Positions 1 to 10,615 of a stretch of 64,000 nucleotides of DNA are shown here, piece by piece. How positions within the stretch are numbered: the first letter of the stretch is position 1; the number at the start of each line of letters is the position of its first letter. The notes under the pieces were generated by a model. It was given only the letters and a program-made list of their open reading frames with translations. It was not told where the DNA came from and ran no database searches. The position numbers and the translations under genes are program-made. Source of the DNA: Dermatemys mawii. Taxonomy: Eukaryota; Chordata; Testudines; Dermatemydidae. The stretch spans positions 16,674,218 through 16,738,217 of the forward strand of contig ML677335.1 in assembly GCA_007922305.1 (NCBI GenBank), given 5' to 3'.

Positions 1-672
1 ACCCCTTCCGGAGACCCACCACTCTAACTGCCACCCAGGACCCCACCCCTAAGCCCCCTGCTCTTTGTTCCCTGACTGCCCCCCTCCCAAGACCCCCCAC
101 CCTAACCACCACCCCTCCAGAACCCCACCCCATATCTATGCCCCCCTGCTGTTTGTGCCTGGACTGCCCCTCCTGAGCCCCCTCCCCACCCTAATCACCA
201 CCACTCCCCGAGACCCTCCCCCAATCGCTCTTGCTTACCTTCCAGCGCTGGAGCGCTGGGCTCTGCCCCGGCTGTGTCTGGGCCAGGGAGCGCATGGCCC
301 CATGGTTCCCCAGGCCGGTCAGGCACCTGGCTCGGGAGCACTGGGGCCCCGTGGCTGCCGTCTCCTGGGCGGGCCCCCCCCCGGCCAGGAGCGCTGGGGC
401 CCCGCGGCTGCTGCGCCGTGCTCCTGGGCCGGCCCCCAGCCGGGGGCCCTGCGGCGCCCGCCCCAAACGCGGGAGCGGATCTCCACACAGCCCCTGGGCC
501 AGGAGCACTGAGACCGCACGGCTCCCCATGCTGGGCCCAGCCCTGGCCGGGAACGCAGGACCCTGGTGCACGCCGTGCTCAGCCCCGCCCCCAACCCAGG
601 AACAAGTTGGGGCTGGATAAAAATGGCCGGCGGGCCACATGTGGCCCGCAGGCCTTAGTTTGCCCACCTCTG
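1..672 (+). mobile_element. Non-autonomous hAT-like element, left end outside window
   Basis: The right end reads ...tagtttgcccacctctg, matching the terminus of the copies at 46,379, 13,090 and 57,456. It is followed by atctaagc (673-680), the expected 8-bp duplication, whose partner lies off the window. The interior is G+C-rich with imperfect repeats of a ccctgactgcccc / ccaccctaaccacc type followed by gagcgctggggcccc-like units. Long open frames on both strands here are a by-product of base composition; none resembles a transposase. Confidence 0.8.
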
Positions 673-3600
673 ATCTAAGCAATATCCTAGTTTGCATCCC
701 TGATGCTTGCTTGGCATGGCACGGCATGATTTCCATCAGTGCCAGAATCCTTGTCTCTGGAAGCCATAAGTTTAGGGACTATTAGCATATATGAGAATAG
801 ACTGTTTTTACTAGTGTGCTTTACCCTCCTTACCTTACACTTATCAAGTTTACTTAAATTCATCATTATTGACCAGCCTTACTCTATGAAGAAGAGATGG
901 GTCCAAAAAAAAACTTTAGTTGCAAAGAATACTTCACTCAGACTTCAGTCCTGTTTAAATCTGGAACCAAGTTTTGTTCCTGGGCCCCTCTCTCAACTAA
1001 AAATTTGCCTCTACCCTCAATAGTTTCCTAAATTTTAAACAAAATCATCATCATCTTCTCCAACTTCCTGTGCACTTCTGTGCTTGTGGAAAAGGAGGAA
1101 GAGTGAGACAAAAAATCCAGTAGGAATCCAACAGGCTTTTGGGTCAGATAAGTATTCTATTCTCAATATAAAGCATTAGGATTGTAGATCTATAGAGTTT
1201 AATGACCCCCTCTTCTTTCCTTAAAGCATCTAGTTTGGTCTCCTGTATAACACAGACCATAGAATTTAATCCAGTTACTCCTGTAGTGAGCCCAATAACT
1301 TGTATAAACTAACCTTTGAACCCCAAAAGTAACTTGCAAAAAAACTTTAGCTCCCTGCACTGAACCCCACTGGGAGAAATATCTGGCATCATTTTAAAAG
1401 AGTGAATGAACTCTACTCAAAAAGTTCTGAAGTCAATTTTCTTATGAAATTGACATACTGTATGTTTCAGGTGGCCCTGACTATTTGCATCTTAGTACTC
1501 CTCCTACAAACACAATGCATGCTCATTTTTAAGTGCCTTAATTATATCTGACATAGCTGAAAAGCCATGTAGTAAATATTGTTGCACTCAAGACAGTTTG
1601 TGATTCTAGGTTTTTTTCCCCCTATTGTGTCTATCACTTTTTTAAAAAATAAATACATAAGAAAATTGACCTCACTTAAGTTTTGGTCAGCTTCTGTATT
1701 GTATGGAATTGTGCATTTCCTGACACAATGACAAGTGGAATATTCTTATGAGAGTCCTAAGTCCTTTTATAAAATTCTAATGGAGCAGAAGTCCTCTTAT
1801 AATAAATTCATCTTATTCAGAAAACACAGGTTAATTTTAATAACTAATTAATCCTACATAATCTCTCCCTCTTATGTTCCATGAATAGATCATCCATCGT
1901 GATTTATGATTCATGATTCTGCATCTGAATAAATCAGTTTTATTAATAGCCAGAGTGAAATATGTCCATTTTTAGCTCATAGAAAATGTCAGCATTATAT
2001 GAAAAAGAAAGTGGATTTCGAAGTTAGCAAATTATACTTCACTACTTTTTATTTCTGGAATAGTTTCCAGTTACTTCTAGTCATTTAGGAAACCAGCATA
2101 ATCTAGCTTTCAGACCACTTAGATAAAAACAAGACATCCCCCACCACCACTCTTCCGCCCGCCTCCACCTCCCGAAATGCCTATTGGAAGGATAATTTGA
2201 AGATGCATTTCCTGGAATCATAAATCAGTCCTTAACTATTAATGACACTGTCATCTTTCTCATGAAAATCTGTTATTAAACAACAGTATCTTATAAAAAG
2301 TAAATAAGCTATATATATTGCACATGGGTGAGGTAGGTTTTTGGTTGGTGGTTTTGTTTTACCTTCCTCTCTACTAGTGTTGATGTGTAGTTGGGAATAT
2401 CTACCTCTACATTTGAATGTATGTCGTTCTTTAAAATGCTCTGTTCTGATCTAAGGCTGAGCCACTCAATGGCCTCCATACTTTCATTCTGCACACCACT
2501 CTTTTTCTCATAAGAGCTTCTCTTTCACATTTGATTGCTTTGTCTCAAGTATTAAGAGTATGAAATAAAGCCTATTGAAGTCCATTGAAAGATTTCCATT
2601 GACCTTAATAGGTAATAGAAAGAGTGATTTTTAGTTCTTCCTTTCTCCAGATATTAAATACATCACCTCTATAAGTCACAATCGAAGAAGAGATGTTCAC
2701 AAAAGGTCCTCTTCCCTTATAGAAAGGCCATAAGAATGGACTAGAAAATAACTAATCTGTAGATTTTTGAACCATCTTCATATAGTGGATATTTCCCCAT
2801 CCTTGCTCCTCACAAATAAGGTCCAAACTTACCTCTTTTTCAGGATTGGCTTTATTGTAATTCAAATAATAAGTCAAACCTCTGTTTAAAATGTCAAAGC
2901 ATTCTCTGTAGGGCCTCTTCTGTCATAGCCGCTAGTTCCTTTTGCTCCAGAGACCAACTCTAAGGTTCAGGAATCAGTTTTAAAGAGAACTATAACTCCT
3001 ACTGTAGTATTTTACAGGACGGTTAAAAAATAGATAACCTGTCATACAGCATGGTATCCTATCCGGTTTTAGATAAGTTTGTGTAGGTTTTACCCCAATT
3101 ATGTTTTATAATACTTTTCTATAACAGTTGCTTTCACAATATATAATGCAATACAACTGCTAAACTGCCAGTTTAGAACTTCTGCTTTTGCTGACTGTCT
3201 TATGTTTGCTCTATCTTCAGCAACATGATTAAATATAACATTTATTGACATGTATTGTTTTCACCCACCTTTAGCTATAACACTGAAAAATCCATAGTAA
3301 GTAATATTTGTCAAGTAGCAATGACAAAAATTACCTTATTTATCTTTTTCCCACCTCCTCAGTATTAAAGCTCTCACCTCATCTATCTAGCAAATAGACA
3401 ATGAAAATTCTAAATGCATTTCCTTCCCTCTCCAATGTAACAAATTTCTTTGCTAAAGTGTTCTGAGCCATCAAGTCTCACTAATCAGCTGATGCAGCCT
3501 GATACTTTTCATACAATGCTGCCTTTGAATTATAATAACCTGACACTTCCAGATATTGAGGGTGGCAAATATGTCATTATATTTTAGCATCAACCGCTCC

Positions 3601-4228
3601 AAGAATTCATCAGTCTAAAATATGAAGCAGATTGATTCCTCGGTCAAAATATCAATTGACATCAGTTTAGTTTTGGTGTTGCAGGAAACAATAGATTACA
3701 GCCTTCTATTTATACAGAGGTAGCTTTTACCTTATAGTGTCAGCTGCGGGTTGCTCATTTCCACAGCTCCATTCCATGCTTACCAGGGAATCAGAGCTTA
3801 TTTGAAAAAGACCTCTCCACCACTGGCATCAACAATGGTATATATTCGGATCCAGTGATAATTGTTCTCTGATGGCTCAAACCCAGGCCACCCTACTCAA
3901 GCCAGGGCTACCTCCAGGATATGAGATCTCTCTTGAAAGGTCACAACCACTTTACCATAACCATCACATCAAGATGTGGGTTGGACTCAGCTCTCCATCC
4001 ATCTACTGGAATGGGCATAGCATCATCCCTTATTTATGAGAGGCCTGTGAATACTAATGAGACAGCTGACCATTTTTAGGGAGTCTGTATTACAAGTAGA
4101 CACTGCAGATTCCCCTGGACATCCTTAAGAGAGCAAACTTCTGCTGCAGCAAAGTCCCTTCAATGGCTACTTTAAGTTGGCTGATAGGGCTGAACACCAT
4201 CACCATGTTCTAGAACAAGGAACCCACT
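673..4228. other. Gene-free AT-rich sequence
   Basis: No spliced or open coding signal is seen on either strand; the longest frames are under 100 codons and have no recognisable content. The only structured item noticed is the short palindromic repeat at 2,571-2,612. Confidence 0.6.
2571..2612. repeat. Short palindromic repeat, CAATGGA-core type
   Basis: The segment folds back on itself with 20-nt arms (cctattgaagtccattgaaa against tttccattgaccttaatagg, about 16 of 20 pairing). The same core occurs in several other places in the window, for example 13,945-14,009 and 37,931-38,020. Confidence 0.5.
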
Positions 4229-5440
4229 GGCTGCAGAATGTAGTGAGCTGAGGGTGGATTGAGAACTGGTTAAAAGACAGGGAACAAAGGGTAGGAGTAA
4301 ATGGTAAATTTTCAGAATGGAGAGGGGTAACTAGTGGTGTAACCCAAGGGTCAGTCCTAGGACCAATCCTATTCAACTTATTCATCAATGATTTGGAGGA
4401 AGGGGTAAACAGTAAGATGGCAAAGTTTGCAGATGATACTGAACTGCTCAAAATAGTTAAGACCCAAGCAGACTGTGAAGAACTTCAAAAAGATCTCACA
4501 AAACTAAATGATTGGGCAACAAAATAGCAAATGAAATTTAATGTGGATAAATGTAAAGTAATGCACTTTGGAAAAAATAACCCCAACTATACATATAATG
4601 TGATGGGGGCTAATTTAGTTACAGCTAATCAGGAAAAAGATCTTGGAGTCATCGTGGATAGTTCTCTGAAGATGTCCGTGCAGTGTGCAGCTGCAGTCAA
4701 AAATGCAGACAGGATGTTAGGAATCATTTAAAAAGGGATAGAGAATAAGACGGAGAATATCTTATTGCCGTTATACAAATCCATGGTGCACCCACATCTT
4801 GAATACTGTGTACAAATGTGGTCTCCTCATCTCAAAAAGGATATACTGGCATTAGAAAAGGTTCAGAGAAGGGCAACTAAAATGATTAGGGAATTGAAAC
4901 AGGTCCCATATGAGAAGAGATTAAAGAGGCTAGGACTTTTTAGCTTGGAAAAGAGGAGACTAAGGGGGGATATAATAGAGGTATATATAATTATGAGTGG
5001 CATGGAGAAAGTGAATAAGGAAAAGTTATTTATTTGTTCCCATAATAGAAGAACTAGGGGCTACCCATTGAAATTAGTGGGCAGCAGGTTTAAAACAAAT
5101 AAAAGGAAGTTCTTCTTCACACAGCGCCCAGTCAACATGTGGAACTCCTTGCCTGAGGAGGCTGTGAAGGCTAGGACTATAACAGGGTTTAAAAGAGAAC
5201 TGGATAAATTCATGGAGGGTAAGTCCATTAATGGCTATTAGCCAGGCTGGGTAAGGAATGGTGTCCCTAGCCTCTGTTTGTCAGAGGGGAGTGATGGATG
5301 GCAGGAGAGAGATCACTTGATCTTTACCTGTTAGGTCCACTCACTCCAGGGCACCTGGCATTGGCCACTGTTGGTAGACAGCATACTGGGCTAGATGGAC
5401 CTTTAGTCTGACCCAGTACGGCCTTTCTTATGTGCCAAGG
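4229..5440 (+). mobile_element. CR1-type LINE, 3' part of ORF2 plus 3' UTR
   Basis: From 4,261 to 5,241 one frame reads as the C-terminal half of a CR1 reverse transcriptase. It includes the palm stretch GVTQGSVLGPILFNLFINDL, the catalytic FADDT box (YADD equivalent), the KCKVMHFG segment and the thumb/C-terminal LEYCVQMWSPHLKKD region. Two nonsense codons interrupt it: TAG at 4,525-4,527, where Trp is expected, and TAA at 4,729-4,731, where Lys is expected. Otherwise about 327 codons are open. The 3' UTR ends near the tctgacccagtacggcc tract shared with the copies at 15,315 and 55,628. The copy is 5'-truncated, as is usual for CR1, and is not expected to be active. Confidence 0.9.
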
Positions 5441-5684
5441 CAGAAATCGTTTTGGAGCCCAGCTCCAAGGTGTGCAAAGTGGCTTCCCCTTTAGGAAGCT
5501 CGCAGAGAGTTGGGGTGGTAATGGACAAGGACCCGACTCTTGTAAGTATAATTAATCTAAACCTTGTTAAACTTCCTGTTTAAAAATCATTATTCTTCCA
5601 ACTCATTGCCGCTGCAATGAAGTGGATAGGTTTAGAGTTAATATAATGTTCAAGACACTATGTTTTCCAGACACCATTCAATTT

Positions 5685-5876
5685 AAGCACTGGAATGGGT
5701 TACCTAGGGAGGTGGTAGAATCTCCTTCCTTAGAGGTTTTTAAGGTCAGGCTTGACAAAGCCCTTGCTGGAATGATTTAGTTGGGGATTGATCCTGCTTT
5801 GAGCAGGGGGTTGGACTAGATGACCTCCTGAGGTCCCTTCCAACCGTGATATTTGGAGATTCTATTATTCTAGTAG
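5685..5876 (+). mobile_element. CR1 3' end with terminal microsatellite
   Basis: The text ctggaatgggttacctagg to ggttggactagatgacctcc and the terminal gattctattattct tract match the classic avian/reptilian CR1 3' UTR, which ends in short ATTCTRTG-like repeats. Only about 190 bp is present. It belongs to a different CR1 subfamily from the copy just upstream. Confidence 0.85.
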
Positions 5877-6795
5877 TGGAGATATGTCATACCTTTCAGT
5901 TCTGTTGATCATCTTTGATTTTTGACCAAATAATAATTTTTAAATATACTTGGTAAGGAAACCAAAAAACGCTTTCCTGCTCGGTGAATAAGTTCTTTGT
6001 AAAAGTGATCCTGTCAGTTTTCTAACTCTCAGCCAGTGTCCTCGCTGCTCATAAGCAATAATGGAGAATAATGGGAGTGGAAATTGTTGGGCTCTCTCTC
6101 ATCTGGAAAAAGACCGTTTTAAAGGCTACCACAACTTTTGGAAGGAGCAGAAGGAGGGAGAAGAGGGGGAGAAAAAATGTTAGTGGAGAAGCTTGACCTT
6201 GATTTAGAAGATGAGGGTCATCTAAGAAGGGGATTCAAAGTCAGGAACATTTTAGTCAGAGATGTGTGATAGGAAGATTCTTTTATCAATCAGTTGCATT
6301 TTGGATAGAAAAAGAGGGCAAATCAGATGAAACACACAGGGAGGCAAGAGGAAGGGTTTGCAGTTGTCAAGGGAAGAGATGACCACAATTATACAATTGT
6401 TTAACAGCAGTTCTGAAAGGACAGATTTTAGAGATGCTACAGATGAAGTGATAGGATTTGGTGCATTTCTGATCAGGCCCAGGCTGGAAGTGACCAAAAG
6501 TCACTGCCATCTAATGGCTGTTTGGTGTCACATGATATGATGTGGTCAAGTCAGGCCAGCTCCTAATGACGTTCACATAAAATCAATTACCAGCATAGCA
6601 GCTTCATTAGATTACCTATGATAAACCAAGCACAGATATTAACCAGTCCTCTAAAGATGAACCCTACCCATCACACTGACACACATTGACTGCCTGTTAA
6701 TTAATTAACGTGAGCATCATTTTTTAAAAAACCAGTCTGAGGCAGAATGTCCTAGTTAGGCAATAGTCATTATGGTCAATATCATTAAATTGACC
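5877..6795. other. Gene-free stretch
   Basis: No gene or clear repeat recognised. It holds short AT-rich sequence and a purine-rich run near 6,140-6,175. Confidence 0.5.
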
Positions 6796-6992
6796 AAGTG
6801 ACAAAGAGTCCTGTGGCATCTTAAAGACTAACTAAAGTATTAGAGCATAAGCTTTAGTGGGCTAATACCCACTTCGTCGGATGCATAAGCCCACAAAAGC
6901 TTATGCTCTAATACTTTAGTTAGTCTTTAAGGTGCCACAGGACTCTTTGTCACTTCTGCAATTCCAGACTAACACAGCTACCCCTCTGATTC
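6796..6992. repeat. Inverted pair of Penelope-like element ends (hairpin)
   Basis: Two copies of the gacaaagagtcctgtgg... sequence face each other: left arm 6,796-6,864, right arm 6,887-6,955, spacer about 22 bp, with near-perfect pairing. The right copy continues through ccagactaacacagctacc, the reverse complement of the gtgttagtctg end seen at 25,596. That end borders a GIY-YIG Penelope fragment, so I assign both arms to Penelope-like elements. The class assignment is inference; the hairpin is directly visible. Confidence 0.7.
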
Positions 6993-7747
6993 ATGAAATT
7001 GACCATGACACAAGTCATACATCATGAGTTGCTGATTAGGGAAATCAAGGTCAACTCTATTATCTTTCAATGATGCTCACCAACACTGAGATTACAGTAT
7101 AGAATGCATCACAATATTATTGGAGACCATACTGTGATCTTACAAAAACATTATAAATGGTGAATTCTGACTCTGCCATCACTGTGACTATATTAATGGC
7201 AACATTAATGCACAGTGAGTACTTTCTATCTTAATTTTTAATGAACACAAACTGATGAGCAGTTGGAAAAGTGGGATCATTAAATTAAATGTTATTCTTT
7301 ATGTGCATTTGTTGTGTGCTTTGTTTCACTGTATATATCCTTTGATAGGTGCAAAATAAATATTTTTTTAAAATGTATTTACAAATTCCTTTAGATGACG
7401 GTCTTGTTTTGTTGTCTCCATTGTGTGCTGTGAAGCGGTCAATATATCCTCTCTCACACAGCAGAGGACACATTTTTCAACAACTTGCAGCAATGAAATG
7501 ATATTATTTCTATTAACCTCACATGAGAATTAAAGAGCTAAACCTGGAGCAGAACACTGGAAAAAAAATATATCCCTGAGACTTAAATGCTGTGTTGCAC
7601 CTATTTCTATTGGGGTTCAAATACAAATTAGAGCTAACTAGAAGTGGCTTGGGCTGTGCTGAACTATCTCCAGTTTACAAACATCACTGGAAGTGAATAT
7701 TTTTTTCTGACAATTGTTGTAATTGGTTTTGACTTGTCTTTGAAGCT
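6993..7747. other. Gene-free stretch
   Basis: AT-rich sequence with no recognisable gene or repeat. Confidence 0.5.
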
Positions 7748-7749
7748 TA

Positions 7750-7869
7750 GGGTGACCAGATGTCCTGATTTTATAGGGACAGTGCCAATTTTTGGTTCTT
7801 TTTCTTATATAGGCTCCTATTATTCCCCACCCCCTGTCCCGATTTTTCTCATTTGCTGTCTGGGCACCC
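7750..7869 (+). mobile_element. 120-bp MITE with TA target duplication
   Basis: It begins gggtgaccagatg and ends tgtctgggcaccc, an imperfect terminal inverted repeat, and is flanked by TA on both sides (7,748-7,749 and 7,870-7,871). It is closely similar to 14,718-14,832. The TA duplication points to the Tc1/mariner superfamily. It is too short to code. Confidence 0.8.
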
Positions 7870-7871
7870 TA

Positions 7872-9401
7872 TTGAAACTGTTATATTGCTGTGTAACTTT
7901 CCAAATCTGTTGCCATGCCGCAAGTTACAAGCGCTTTTTACTTTTATCTTGCAACTGTCAAGACAGGCATACCAAGGAGTTAATACCAGCTGCAGGAGTT
8001 TGGATTTAAAATATGTGTAGGAGAGATCTATGGAGGAAGGGAAACAAAGGCATTTGACAAACACACAAAGATATGATTACAATTTATGATATTTTAGAGC
8101 TTATTAAAATACTAGGCTACCACTTAATTCTTTATGAAGCTGTCATTTTATACATATGGGTATTTTTGGTCTTGGTGTTGCTACTTATTGATTGATTTTT
8201 AGAGCAGTTTTCACAAGTACATTACAATAAATTGAGAGAAAAAAGAAAAAAGTTCATATGTGAAGGTTATTATTATGTGAGTTGGCTCATAATGTTATTA
8301 TCTCCTACGCAGAAATGAAGCAGAGGTGGGGAAATTTTGTTGGAAGGCTAAGAATGGAAAATATTGACAAAGTGGTGAAGTACTGAAATTTCAGCTTGCT
8401 GAATATCAAATCCAGGTAACATAGCAATAGTACCACATCACTACAGTCTCTTGAAAGGGCATTAGCAGCATGGGAGCTTGTCCAAGTAGATCATTTAGGA
8501 GAACTAACAACATTACTCTCTCAGCAAGATAACAGTTGTCATGATTTCTTTCTCACTTTCTTTTTTTTAAAAACAACTTTCTTGCTGAGTTTTGGTTACA
8601 TCACCCTGAAGACACATGCAGCTTTCTCAGCCTTTTTGGACTGGACATGTGAACTGTCCTCTTAGTATAACTAGATCCTTGTAACAAATATGAGAAAAGT
8701 CATTTTATGAAGCTACACTGTTAATATTTGTTTCCACTGAATAAAAGGACCTATTTTTCCTCAGCCTCTGATCCCCTCCCACTGGATGCAGTCACATAGA
8801 AAATTAATTCATTTTTTAAAATATTAAGTAATATTTCTCCCATGGGCTGGGAATCATTTGATTCTTTGAAATCTTTCTCTCTTCTCTATAGTGAAATAAT
8901 TGTATTACACATTTTGTAAATTTTCTTCTCTCTCACTGCACTCATTGGGCTTGTGTATTCTCTTTGGCCCTCCCCCACATTTCCAGATAGTTGTGCTTCA
9001 TTGCTTATCCACTCCGATCCCTGTGATCTGTATTGAGCAGCTCAGCTGCTCAGATTATGTACTAGGGAGAAGATTTCTGGCCATGCACCGAACATTTTAC
9101 AGCCCTCTGGTACAAATACAGAGTTCTGAATAGGAGAAGAGATTGACTTCTCAAAACCAAAATTTTCTTTACTGTGTTTCGGAGAACTAAATGTTTTTTC
9201 CAAAAAGATTTGCAGCTGACCGGCTTCCTGGAATAAATCACTTGTACTTCATGAGTCATTTCTCATTATGTTGTGTAAAGCCAGGCAAGTGAAGAAATGT
9301 AACTTTCCGTGGCATCGCACAGTGAGAGCCGTTAAGCTAGAAAAAACCATGAAAGAGCACTTGTAAACATGGAAAAGTGTACAGTTAGAACAAACACCTA
9401 T
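7872..9401. other. Gene-free stretch
   Basis: AT-rich single-copy-looking sequence. No open frame with recognisable content and no splice-bounded exon seen. Confidence 0.5.
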
Positions 9402-9705
9402 CATAGGCTCGGCAACCTTTCAGATGTGGTGTGCCAAGTCTTCATTTCGTCACTCTAATTTAAGGTTTCATGTGCTAGTAATACATTTTAATGTTTTTAG
9501 AAGGTCTCTTTCTATAAGTCTATAATATATAACTAAACTATTGTTGTATGTAAAGTAAATAAGGTTTTTAATATGTTTTAAGAAGCTTCATTTAAAATTA
9601 AATTAAAATGCAGAGCACCCCGGACCAGTGGCCAGGACCCAGGCAGTATGAGTGCCACTGAAAATCAGCTCGCATGCCACTTGTGCCATAGGTTGCCAAT
9701 CACTG
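9402..9705 (+). mobile_element. Non-autonomous hAT-like element
   Basis: The ends read cataggctcggcaacc and ggttgccaatcactg, an imperfect inverted repeat of the CAxxGGTxGGCAACC hAT type. The flanks share cctatc (9,397-9,402 and 9,707-9,712), which looks like an eroded 8-bp duplication. The middle is AT-rich with a short G+C-rich segment near 9,615-9,660. No coding capacity. Confidence 0.75.
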
Positions 9706-9713
9706 GCCTATCT

Positions 9714-10317
9714 TCTATTTAAAAGTGGTGTGGGAGGCAAAAAAGAGGGGATAATAAGTTAGGGTCCAAAAGAAAAACATGCTCTTTGATAACTGGGAAT
9801 GGAAGCATGGTCAGCCTGATTTTGGTGTGCCTTTGCCTTTTCTCAGGTGATGGACTGTTTCAACACAATACCTTATTATTTTATTTAAGAGTATTCAGGC
9901 CCTGAACTTTGGAGAATAATGAATGGAGTAAGAGAGCTTGCAGTGTAACACTCTGTACATGTGCATGCACTTTGAGCTTGCTGATTCTCCAGACATCTTC
10001 AGAAAGAAGTTTTGTCTCACATAACGGAACATACATTAGATTGCTGTGCTATCAATATGGAAGTGGTTTGTAATTGTAGTAAAAAAGTTTTAGTTTTTTA
10101 AATATGGGGATGGCAGACAACTACTCTAAGAGCTAGTCCTGAAAGCCTCACATTCCCTGTGAACATCATTGTGCAAGGAGCTTGAGAAAGAAAGACCAAA
10201 AGGACTGCAAGATGAAATCCAGCTGTTTTGTGGTGCATAACAAGGGATAGGTTAATCCTGTGAAGGGTTCGTTATGCAAGTTGCCTGCAGGGTCCATGCA
10301 CCACCCTCTGCAGATTC
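9714..10317. other. Gene-free stretch
   Basis: No gene or repeat recognised. Confidence 0.5.
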
Positions 10318-10325
10318 CCTTAGAG

Positions 10326-10607
10326 CAGTGGTTCTTAACCCAAAGTGCATGCACCCACTGGGGGTGCGAGATGCCCTTTCTGGGGGTGCAAGACATGCCA
10401 GATTTTGTTTAGAAGATAAATAAATTGAAAACACAAATTAAGTACAGACACGTAAGTACAACTACTTTGTTTCATCAACATTATACATTTGATTACTGTA
10501 ATACACACACAAGAACTGACCTACTTCAACAATTTTTGACAAGGGATACGAGAATATATTTTGAGAACCAAAGGTGTGCAGGTTGCAGTAAAGATTAAGA
10601 ATCACTC
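10326..10607 (+). mobile_element. Non-autonomous hAT-like element, 282 bp
   Basis: It starts cagtggttcttaaccc and ends with the inverted taagaatcactc. Flanks are ccttagag (10,318-10,325) and tcttagag (10,608-10,615), a 7-of-8 match giving the 8-bp duplication expected of hAT elements. Non-coding. Confidence 0.85.
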
Positions 10608-10615
10608 TCTTAGAG

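Noticed and set aside
65..736. Overlapping open frames of up to 181 codons on both strands
   Set aside because: They lie in the G+C-rich interior of a non-autonomous hAT element, overlap in several frames and show only Pro/Gly/Ala/Arg-rich low complexity.
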